Shown here: piece by piece, positions 57,232 through 64,000 of the stretch
Layout of the letters: every line of letters starts with the position of its first letter
How positions within the stretch are numbered: the first letter of the stretch is position 1
NCBI GenBank assembly: GCA_023393065.1
Contig: JAEWMX010000006.1
Span: 62,001-126,000, forward strand
DNA length: 64,000 nt
Direction of reading: 5' to 3'
From: Bacillota bacterium
GTDB lineage: Bacteria > Bacillota_I > Bacilli_A > RFN20 > CAG-826
Program-made: the position numbers and the translations under genes
The notes under the pieces: model-generated
Database searches by the model: none
What the model was told of the DNA's origin: nothing
What the model saw: the letters and a program-made list of their open reading frames with translations, nothing else

Positions 57232-60200
57232 ATGGCGCGCAGATGGTATCGGTTTAAACAATTCATTTTTAATAAAATGCCCTATCTAAAAGACCGAGGC
57301 TCTCTTTTTTATTATGGCCTTTTGCTGACGGGAATCGGCCTCGGATTTTATGGCTACTCGCTTCTTACGCAATACTTCAGTGTCCCTCTAGGTGGTGACT
57401 ACACTCAACAATATGTCGCCTTTCATTATAACTTCTACGATGATTGGTGGACATTTTTTAAGACCGGTCAATTCGTGATGTGGGACCATAACACCTTCCT
57501 CGGAGCCGATAATATAACATCGAATACCTATTATGGTCTTTTCTCACCTTTTATGCTGCCGATCCTTCTTTTTCCTCGCTATTTTATCCCCCACCTTTTG
57601 GCGGTTACGATGATTGCCAGAATGGTGACGGGCGGCCTCTTCTTCCGCCTCTATCTAAAACATTTTGATGTCAAAGAAGGCACGGCTCGCCTTTTTGCCA
57701 TCGCTTATGCTTTCTGCGGTTGGATTGCCTATTATGTCTGGTTTAACAATTTCTTTGAGGTTATCGCTTTTTTCCCATTGGTGTTGCTCGGTATCGAAAA
57801 AGTCTTAAACCGCGAAAAGCCCTACACTTTAATAATCGGTCTCTTTCTAATTGGCATCACTCATTACTTCCTACTCATCACTATTTGTTTTTACAGCGTT
57901 GCCTATGCTCTTTTCCGCTTTTTTCAAGTTCGTAAAAAACATACGCGCAAAGAAAACTGGATTATCCTCGGCTGGGGCGTCGGAGCCTTTGCCGTCGGTT
58001 TGATGCTCGCGTGCTGGCTTTTAATTCCCAACTATTTGAACGCCATGCAGGCGCCGCGCGCTGAAGATGCGACATATCTTCTCAACCTCCAGGAAGCATG
58101 GATTAACCGCGATTGGGAACAGATCAAATATCTGATTCTCGAAGACTGGGGCAAAAATAATAAAGGTGAAGCAGCTGATTATCGCGTTTTGTATCCTCTC
58201 GTCTCCTTCTTGTTTCCGACGATTTCGGGTCGCTATGTCAACCTCATCCCCGTCACTTCGTTTGAAAACTTTGCCGGGAGCATCTTCATTTTTACTCCGA
58301 GCATCATGATGTTTTTCGTCTCTGTATTTAACTCGATTCGCAAGAAAAAGTTCTCGCATTTTTTACCGATCTCCTTCTTCATCTTCGCTCTCTTCACACC
58401 ATTTTTCTATCATGCCATGCATGTTTTTACCGTGCCGTATAGCCGCTGGCAGATCATCGCCGTCGTCTCAATTCTTGCCTATGCCGCTTTAAATTTTGAC
58501 GAGCGAAAAGAAATTCCGGCCGGTTATGCCCTCGTCTCCTTTATTCTAACTCTGACCCTGATGCTTACGGCCTTTAACCTCGTGAGTCAAATCGTCTCCG
58601 AGCAAATTCGCCCATATCAAGGCGAATATTGGATTTTCTTCTATCAAGTTGTCGTGTGTATCATCACCGGTCTCGTCCTCTTCTTTAATTGGAAAAAGGA
58701 GCGACTAACAAAAATTCTGACCATCACCCTCGCTCTTGAAGCTGTCGTGATGGGCAATATGGTCATGATCGGCCACGGCGTCATATCTTACGAGCGCAAT
58801 CTTAACGGCGGTTTTTATAACTATGTTACTGAAACGGAAATCATCAAAGATGTAAACGCGAACGACGACGGCTTTTTCCGCCTGCAATCGACGCGGGCCT
58901 ACATCAGCAACGACAACATTCCGAATGTCGAAAACTTCAATGGCACTTCGACATTCCACTCTCTCTATAACTACGATGTCATCGATTTTGTCCGCATGTC
59001 ACATATCTTTAAGCACGACACATCGTGGATTGGCGGCGCCCAAGAAAAACGCTACAACCTCGATGCTTTCTTAGGCGTTAAATACTATTTATTTAAAGAA
59101 GCTGAAACAACCTTCACCTACGAAGAAGGCGGGGTCAAGAAAAGCTATGTCATCGATATGAATGCTCCGCTTGGCTATACGCGCATCGATGATGTCAACG
59201 ATAACGACGGATATCGCCTCTATCAAAATGAGAATCACATCGAACTAGGCTTTAGTTTTGACACCCTTTATTACAAGCGCAGTTGCGGTGACGGTCGCTA
59301 TAACGACTTCCATACGGCTGGAAATCATTCTTTTGATGTGCTTCGTAACGAGGAAGCCTATCTCAAAGGAGCCATTTTAAACGATGATGATGTCCTGGAT
59401 ATCATCTCTGAACACCCGCATTTTAGCGTCAAGTACGCACCGAGTTTAGAGGCCGACCGCCTCAATATTACCCGCACTCTTTACGACACTGATTTTTATT
59501 TTCAACCACGCCAACCCGATCTCTACCAGGATGCCGAGACATTCTCTTTTGCTGAAGCCGAGACGCGCGTCGTCGGCGACAAGACGCAACTCGTTTTAGC
59601 TCCCTCGAGCGGCGATTACCTGACGACCGAACCAGCATATATCATGCTCAAGTATCCATTGAAAATGCCCGATACGGACTATCGCGGAAGAATCTATCTG
59701 ATCGGTGATGGCATCGACGAAGAAGGAAATCCTGATCCGACGACAAGCCGCGTCATCACGACCGATTACCACAGCAACAACGAAGCGTATCAAAAGTATT
59801 TCCGCGGTTTTTACGCCAACGAACCGGTTAAGAGAATTATTGTTGTGCCAGCCGCAAGCGGCGTCGTCTACCAATATAGCGACATTTATGTCGAAACATA
59901 TGATCACATCTTAAATAAACTCGCCACCCTCAATCAGAATCCGCTGACAGACATCGTCTACGACACGAATTACTTTGCCTTTAAAACCGATTTTGCCACC
60001 GAACGCTTTATCGTCACTCAAGTGGCGTATGGCGATGGTTGGAAGGTGTTCGCCAAGGGAGCTGACGGTGACAGCAAACAACTTAAAACATATAACGCGC
60101 AAGGTGGTTTTGTCGGATTTGTCTCTCAAGCTGGCGAAACATCGTATGAGATGAAATATGTCACCCCTTATTTCTCCGAAGGTCTCATCATCGCTTTCAC

Positions 60201-60300
60201 CGGTTTTGTCATCTTTGGCGGAGCGATTGGTCTTGGTGCCTATCTTGATTTAAAAAAGGAAAGCGAACTCGAAAAGATTAGCAAAGAAAAACGCCCTTAG
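57232..60300 (+). CDS. yfhO: YfhO-family membrane protein
   Basis: The 1,022-residue protein has about twelve membrane segments in residues 1-510 and 965-1000, a GT-C-like fold. FSVPLGGDYTQQYVAFHYNFYDDWW at 53-77 and WDHNTFLGADNITSNTYYGLFSPF are the YfhO loop with an acidic residue. An outer domain of about 450 residues lies between. YfhO-like proteins are linked to glycosylation of lipoteichoic acid in Bacillus (GtcA/CsbB system). The tail is basic (KKESELEKISKEKRP). A minus-strand terminator is embedded in its last codons. Confidence 0.88.
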   Translation: MARRWYRFKQFIFNKMPYLKDRGSLFYYGLLLTGIGLGFYGYSLLTQYFSVPLGGDYTQQYVAFHYNFYDDWWTFFKTGQFVMWDHNTFLGADNITSNTYYGLFSPFMLPILLFPRYFIPHLLAVTMIARMVTGGLFFRLYLKHFDVKEGTARLFAIAYAFCGWIAYYVWFNNFFEVIAFFPLVLLGIEKVLNREKPYTLIIGLFLIGITHYFLLITICFYSVAYALFRFFQVRKKHTRKENWIILGWGVGAFAVGLMLACWLLIPNYLNAMQAPRAEDATYLLNLQEAWINRDWEQIKYLILEDWGKNNKGEAADYRVLYPLVSFLFPTISGRYVNLIPVTSFENFAGSIFIFTPSIMMFFVSVFNSIRKKKFSHFLPISFFIFALFTPFFYHAMHVFTVPYSRWQIIAVVSILAYAALNFDERKEIPAGYALVSFILTLTLMLTAFNLVSQIVSEQIRPYQGEYWIFFYQVVVCIITGLVLFFNWKKERLTKILTITLALEAVVMGNMVMIGHGVISYERNLNGGFYNYVTETEIIKDVNANDDGFFRLQSTRAYISNDNIPNVENFNGTSTFHSLYNYDVIDFVRMSHIFKHDTSWIGGAQEKRYNLDAFLGVKYYLFKEAETTFTYEEGGVKKSYVIDMNAPLGYTRIDDVNDNDGYRLYQNENHIELGFSFDTLYYKRSCGDGRYNDFHTAGNHSFDVLRNEEAYLKGAILNDDDVLDIISEHPHFSVKYAPSLEADRLNITRTLYDTDFYFQPRQPDLYQDAETFSFAEAETRVVGDKTQLVLAPSSGDYLTTEPAYIMLKYPLKMPDTDYRGRIYLIGDGIDEEGNPDPTTSRVITTDYHSNNEAYQKYFRGFYANEPVKRIIVVPAASGVVYQYSDIYVETYDHILNKLATLNQNPLTDIVYDTNYFAFKTDFATERFIVTQVAYGDGWKVFAKGADGDSKQLKTYNAQGGFVGFVSQAGETSYEMKYVTPYFSEGLIIAFTGFVIFGGAIGLGAYLDLKKESELEKISKEKRP

Positions 60301-60305
60301 GGCGT
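60284..60305 (-). terminator. Terminator for the recR-to-rsmI operon, embedded in the end of yfhO
   Basis: On the minus strand ACGCCC, a TAA loop and GGGCGT are followed by TTTTTCTTTG. It lies directly after the rsmI stop and inside the last codons of yfhO. Confidence 0.75.
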
Positions 60306-61153
60306 CAGTTGCGGTGGTAAATTTTGTAGACGTGGTTTTTAGCGAGTTTTAAAAGGTCGCTGACTTGCTTAATCGCATCTTTGGGCGTCATGCCGATATC
60401 GATGAGATTAGATATCATCTTGCGAACTTCATCGTCGTTGATGTTAGGCGCTATCTCCTCGTTGTTGCCTTCGACGACGAGAACCATTTCACCTTTGAGC
60501 GTCTCTTTATCGAGCATCGACAAATCAGACAAGTTCATGCGAATATATTCTTCATGCTTTTTGGTCAGTTCACGAGCGAGACAAGCTCGGCGATTTCCAA
60601 ATATTTTAAGCATGTCAAAAATTGTTTTGATAACGCGGTGAGGGGCCTCGTAGAAAATGAGTGTTTCGCGTCGTTTTATCAAGGTGCGAAGCTCTTCTTG
60701 GCGAACTTTTTCTTTCGGCGATAAAAAGCCATGAAAGTAAAATCTTTCGCTATTGAGACCCGAGCCGACAAGGGCGTTAAGCATGGCGTTAGCTCCGGAG
60801 ATTACCGACACTTTAATACCGTTGGCGAGCGCCTCGTTGACCAGGCGATTGCCGGGGTCGGAAATCGAAGGGTAACCAGCATCGGAAAGATAGGCGACTC
60901 TCTGGCCGCTTTTTATGTCGTTGATAATGCGAATAGCGCCGGAGATTTCATTGTGTTCGCGGCACGAAATCAAAGGTTTTTGAATCTCGAAATGCGCGAG
61001 CAACTTGCCGGAAACGCGAGTGTCTTCGCAGGCGATGTAGTCCATTTCTTTGATGACATTTAAAGCCCGGGGCGTCATCTCGTTGAGATTGCCGATCGGC
61101 GTGGCAATGATGTAGAGAATGGGCGTGTTTCCCTTGAAGTTCAACTCTCTCAT
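60305..61153 (-). CDS. rsmI: 16S rRNA (cytidine-1402 2'-O)-methyltransferase
   Basis: The 282-residue protein has ATPIGNLNEMTPRAL near the start, EDTRVSGKLLAHF, SDAGYPSISDPGNRLV near 90-105 (AdoMet-binding loops of the tetrapyrrole methylase fold), RFYFHGFLSPKE, and IFYEAPHRV. It methylates C1402 of 16S rRNA. It is the last gene of the operon and overlaps yaaT by 4 bp. Confidence 0.95.
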   Translation of the reverse strand: MRELNFKGNTPILYIIATPIGNLNEMTPRALNVIKEMDYIACEDTRVSGKLLAHFEIQKPLISCREHNEISGAIRIINDIKSGQRVAYLSDAGYPSISDPGNRLVNEALANGIKVSVISGANAMLNALVGSGLNSERFYFHGFLSPKEKVRQEELRTLIKRRETLIFYEAPHRVIKTIFDMLKIFGNRRACLARELTKKHEEYIRMNLSDLSMLDKETLKGEMVLVVEGNNEEIAPNINDDEVRKMISNLIDIGMTPKDAIKQVSDLLKLAKNHVYKIYHRN

Positions 61154-61980
61154 TTTTTATCCTTGCTCCTCATGTATTTCTTAACGTCTTCAAGCGGCAA
61201 GAACTTGACATCTTCCGTGGATTCGATACGCACCATGCGCGAGAGGACGTTGTAGGAACTGACGCGATATGATAAGCCGTCGAGCATGAAACGCTCCCCG
61301 ACGGAAGGAAAATCTTTCTTGAGTTCCGTGTATTGTTCGTCTTCGTATAAAAGGCAGCAGATGAGCTTTCCGCAATGCCCGCTGATTTTAGGAATGTTAA
61401 GCGATAGCATCTGATTTTTGGCGCGGCTTATCGATATGCCGTCAAAGGAATGTAAAAAAGTTGAACAGCAAAGCGGCAAACCGCAGATGCCGATCCCCCC
61501 GACCATTTTGGCTTTGTCGCGCGAACCGATTTGCCGAAGTTCGATTCGGCAGCGGAGGCGCCCGGCAAGAATTTTTAATAGCTCGCGGAAATCCACGCGC
61601 TCCTCGGCGACATAGGTGATGGTGATTTTTGTGCCATCAAGAGTGTATTCTGCATCGAGAGGATGCATGTCCAACTTGAGATTTTGAATCTCCTGGGCGG
61701 TATATTTCAAAGCTTCAGCCGCTCTTTTTTTGTTTTCTTCGAAAACATAAAGATCAGTTTCGTTGGCTTTTCTTTCAATCGGCTTTAACTCGAGGCCGGA
61801 GCTGTATTTGGCGATATCTTGCGGCCCGATGACAATTTTGGCGATTTCGAGGCCGCGAATGGATTCGACGACGACATGATCGCCGATATTTATGTCGTTA
61901 TTTTCGGTGCCGAAATAATAGGCTTTCGATGAGCCATAAAAGCGGACGCCGATATAATAATTGTTGGTTTTAGTAGACAT
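61150..61980 (-). CDS. yaaT: PSP1/YaaT (RicT) family regulator
   Basis: The 276-residue protein has the PSP1 C-terminal domain with YAAEERVDFRELLK-like text (YVAEERVDFRELLKILAGRL), GICGLPLCCSTFL and SGHCGKLICCLLYED, which together hold the Cys residues that bind an Fe-S cluster in the B. subtilis Ric complex. In B. subtilis RicT acts with RicA and RicF in RNA maturation. Partners YlbF and YmcA are not in the window. It overlaps rsmI by 4 bp. Confidence 0.92.
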   Translation of the reverse strand: MSTKTNNYYIGVRFYGSSKAYYFGTENNDINIGDHVVVESIRGLEIAKIVIGPQDIAKYSSGLELKPIERKANETDLYVFEENKKRAAEALKYTAQEIQNLKLDMHPLDAEYTLDGTKITITYVAEERVDFRELLKILAGRLRCRIELRQIGSRDKAKMVGGIGICGLPLCCSTFLHSFDGISISRAKNQMLSLNIPKISGHCGKLICCLLYEDEQYTELKKDFPSVGERFMLDGLSYRVSSYNVLSRMVRIESTEDVKFLPLEDVKKYMRSKDKK

Positions 61981-62961
61981 TTATTTCTCCTTAGTAATAG
62001 CGATGATGACATGATCGAGCAATAGTCCGACGTTGACATTTAGATCGAGTTGGCCGCGCGAGGTCATAATTTCAATGAGCGTTTCATCGAGGTGGAGCAA
62101 GCGACCGGCTAACTCACGTAATATACTATCATAACTAGTTAAAGTTATGCGATTGTTAACGCGGATGTTGAGCAAGTCTTGAAAGACTATAGTCAGCATA
62201 TCGAGATAAAACCGCGCGCCCTCTTTGCTTTTTATAACTGGCACGATTTCGCGTTGGCAAATGTAGATCGCCTCTTCACGCGAATGCCTAAGGGCCTCAA
62301 GTTGCTTTTCCAAGGCGCTTTTTGCATCCATATACTCTTGGCTTTGGTATGTGCGAATAATCGTCGTCGGATCATTTAAAAAGAAACTGAGAATTTCGGC
62401 GTCATCCCGCGGGCAGCCTTGTTCGACGGCCTCTTCGATCAACTGCTGTTTATCAATTGTTTTGAGGTGGAGCACTTGCGTCCTCGATATGATGGTGGGC
62501 AATACTTTTGCTTCGTTTTCGGTCGTCAAAAAAGCGTAGACGTTGCGACCGGGTTCTTCTAAAAATTTCAAGAGTGAGTTAACGGCTTCAGTCGTCATAT
62601 TCTCGACGAGGTGCAAGATGTAAATCATGATGCCTTTGGCTTCTAAAGCCGTCTTTTCAAAGTTGCTTGTTATTTCGCTGACATCATTTTTTTTGATTGT
62701 CGATTCCTGACCGTCATAGATCATTAAGTCGGCAAAACTGCCATCTTCGATGCGAATACAAGACAAGCAGCGTTCGCATGCGAGTGGTTCTGGCATGTCG
62801 CAGACGAGCGATTTGGCCAAAAAGAGAGCGACGTCTTTAAGCGGAGTACCCGGCTCTCCGGAGAGAAGATAAGCGTGAGATAACTTTCCGCTTTCGATGG
62901 CGTTAGAAAAAACTTTATAAAGAACGCTTTGATATTTTTGAATGTATTCAGAGGCGAGCAT
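61981..62961 (-). CDS. holB: DNA polymerase III subunit delta'
   Basis: The 326-residue protein has HAYLLSGEPGTPLKDVALFLAKSL near 30 (P-loop replaced by GEPGTP, as in delta' subunits that do not bind ATP), CERCLSC (zinc site), and KFLEEPG...TRTQVLHL. It is part of the clamp loader. The start at 62961 has GGAG seven bases upstream and lies inside tmk; longer starts are rejected. It is followed directly by yaaT. Confidence 0.9.
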   Translation of the reverse strand: MLASEYIQKYQSVLYKVFSNAIESGKLSHAYLLSGEPGTPLKDVALFLAKSLVCDMPEPLACERCLSCIRIEDGSFADLMIYDGQESTIKKNDVSEITSNFEKTALEAKGIMIYILHLVENMTTEAVNSLLKFLEEPGRNVYAFLTTENEAKVLPTIISRTQVLHLKTIDKQQLIEEAVEQGCPRDDAEILSFFLNDPTTIIRTYQSQEYMDAKSALEKQLEALRHSREEAIYICQREIVPVIKSKEGARFYLDMLTIVFQDLLNIRVNNRITLTSYDSILRELAGRLLHLDETLIEIMTSRGQLDLNVNVGLLLDHVIIAITKEK

Positions 62962-63583
62962 GCTTTTGCTCCAAGCGATCGATAATCGCATTAAGAGCCA
63001 CACTCACGACTTCCGGTAGGGTTTTTGAAGCATCGATGATGACATAGCGATCACGATATTTTTCGGCTAGTTCAAGAAATGTCTCGCGCACCATACGATG
63101 AAATTCAAGAGCTTCAAGATCCAAGCGGTTGACTTCCCGCTTTTTGTTGATGGCGATGCGCTCTAAGCCCTTTTCGGGAGTGATGTCAAAAAGCAGTGTC
63201 AGATCCGGAAAGGTGCCTTCGGTGGCAAATAAATTAATATTTAATACATTATCGATGCCGATTTTACGGGCTGCGCCTTGATACGCTAAAGAAGAGTCGA
63301 GGAAGCGATCGCTGATGACGATTTTCCCTTCTTTGAGGGCTGGCCACACCTTTTCGACGAGGTGTTGGCGACGGCTTGCGGCATATAAAAGGGCTTCGGC
63401 CCGAGCATCGAGCGCCGTGTTTTTCTTGTCGAGAATAATGCTGCGAATTTCTTCGGCAATTGGCGTCCCACCCGGTTCGCGAGTATATAAGACATCATAG
63501 CCGCGAGCGATGAGGATTTTAATAACTTCGTTAGCGGCGCTTGTCTTGCCGCTTCCTTCCGGTCCTTCAAAGGTAATAAACAT
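62948..63583 (-). CDS. tmk: Thymidylate kinase
   Basis: The 211-residue protein has FEGPEGSGKTSA near residue 4 (P-loop), YTREPGGTPIAEEIR near 36 (DRX/TREPGGT motif) and SDRFLDSSLAYQGAARKIG near 96 (LID-adjacent DR). It phosphorylates dTMP for dTTP synthesis. AGGAGG lies before the ATG. It overlaps holB by 14 bp. Confidence 0.96.
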   Translation of the reverse strand: MFITFEGPEGSGKTSAANEVIKILIARGYDVLYTREPGGTPIAEEIRSIILDKKNTALDARAEALLYAASRRQHLVEKVWPALKEGKIVISDRFLDSSLAYQGAARKIGIDNVLNINLFATEGTFPDLTLLFDITPEKGLERIAINKKREVNRLDLEALEFHRMVRETFLELAEKYRDRYVIIDASKTLPEVVSVALNAIIDRLEQKHARL

Positions 63584-63594
63584 ATGTTATCCTC

Positions 63595-64000
63595 CTAAAT
63601 TTTGCGGCGGCCTTCAAGGGCCTTATTTAATGTTAGCGAATCGGCATAATCGACATGTCCTCCCATTGGGAGACCGTAGGCGAGCCGCGAAATTTCCACG
63701 CCTTTTCCCTCGAGCAATTTAGCGATAAAAAGAGCGGTTGTCTCGCCTTCGATTGTCGGATTGGTTGCCAAGATAATTTCTTCGACCTTATTATCTTCGA
63801 TTCGAGAGAGCAGAGAATCGATATTCAAATCCTCGATGCCGACTCCCGCGACAGCGCTTAGCACGCCGCCGAGAATGTGGTAGCGACCGCGAAAAGTGTT
63901 GAGCTTTTCAAAGGCGTAGACATCACGATATGAGGAGACGACGATAAGCGTCTTCTCTTCTCGTTCGGCATCGCTGCAAATCTCACATTTTTCGTCCTCG
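63595..64000 (-). CDS. recR: Recombination protein RecR, C-terminal part (5' end outside window)
   Basis: The visible 135 residues include EKCEIC (a pair of zinc-finger Cys), TLIVVSSYRDVYAFEKLNTFRGRYHILGGVLS (Toprim start), ATNPTIEGETTALFIAKLL and RLAYGLPMGGHVDYADSLTLNKALEGRR, the last being the RecR Toprim/Walker B signature. The N-terminal helix-hairpin-helix and the first zinc Cys are outside the window. RecR with RecO loads RecA onto gaps. It is the first gene of the operon in view, followed by tmk. Confidence 0.96.
   Translation of the reverse strand, partial: EDEKCEICSDAEREEKTLIVVSSYRDVYAFEKLNTFRGRYHILGGVLSAVAGVGIEDLNIDSLLSRIEDNKVEEIILATNPTIEGETTALFIAKLLEGKGVEISRLAYGLPMGGHVDYADSLTLNKALEGRRKI

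Noticed and set aside
1..64000. CRISPR arrays, insertion sequences, prophage genes, tRNA or rRNA
   Set aside because: No regularly spaced repeats, transposase or integrase motifs, cloverleaf structures or rRNA-like sequence were seen.

Overview
The window is from a low-to-moderate-GC Gram-positive bacterium (Bacillota). TGA is a normal stop codon in many genes, Shine-Dalgarno sites are purine-rich, and the order recR, tmk, holB, yaaT, rsmI at the right end matches the Bacillus-type chromosome. No sporulation, rRNA, tRNA, IS, phage or CRISPR sequence was seen. The metabolism points to an anaerobe: molybdenum hydroxylases, hydantoin and purine-type amidohydrolases, a ferredoxin-linked PreA-like reductase, FeoAB ferrous iron uptake and an arginine-to-putrescine route. 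I cannot place it more finely; a Bacilli- or Mollicutes-side gut lineage is a guess.

Region 1 (1-19 kb). After the 3' end of serA come carbamate kinase (minus strand) and, divergently, a run of 16 plus-strand genes closed by a terminator at 19044-19076. They encode a MocA-type cytidylyltransferase, two complete three-subunit molybdenum hydroxylases, a membrane protein, a small NTPase, a hydantoinase, an SsnA-type deaminase, a PreA-like Fe-S reductase, two PLP enzymes, a YgeY-type M20 hydrolase and a YgeW carbamoyltransferase. This is a rearranged version of the anaerobic urate/purine-degradation cluster (ygeX, ygeY, ygeW, ygfK, ssnA, hyuA, xdhD). The likely logic is purine oxidation and reduction, ring opening, formation of 2,3-diaminopropionate-like intermediates, then carbamoyl phosphate and ATP through carbamate kinase. 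The large YgfK and a canonical YgeX are replaced by different proteins.

Region 2 (19-36 kb) holds two ABC export modules (one permease broken by a 7-T tract), GNAT enzymes, DUF975 and DUF4153 membrane proteins, a YjbQ protein, a secreted protein of unknown role, a deoxyinosine DNA glycosylase, a MarR regulator, a GT2/PlsC/VTT membrane-lipid operon, a tandem pair of P-loop kinases and an ArsB-like permease.

Region 3 (35-49 kb) holds an HSL-type esterase, an acyltransferase with a DUF6320 partner behind an 18-bp palindrome, a lipoprotein 5'-nucleotidase, small envelope proteins, an epimerase, coaD, a second esterase, and a polyamine operon whose first gene fuses arginine decarboxylase to agmatine deiminase, followed by N-carbamoylputrescine amidase.

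Region 4 (49-64 kb) holds a DtxR-type regulator divergent from feoA-feoB and a FeoB-associated protein, a patatin-like lipase, an RluA pseudouridine synthase, a DUF1538 membrane protein with two PII-like proteins, a nitroreductase, a YfhO protein and the housekeeping run rsmI-yaaT-holB-tmk-recR.

At least seven genes across the window have a -10 hexamer ending 6-7 nt before the start codon and no Shine-Dalgarno site, which suggests that leaderless transcription is common in this organism.
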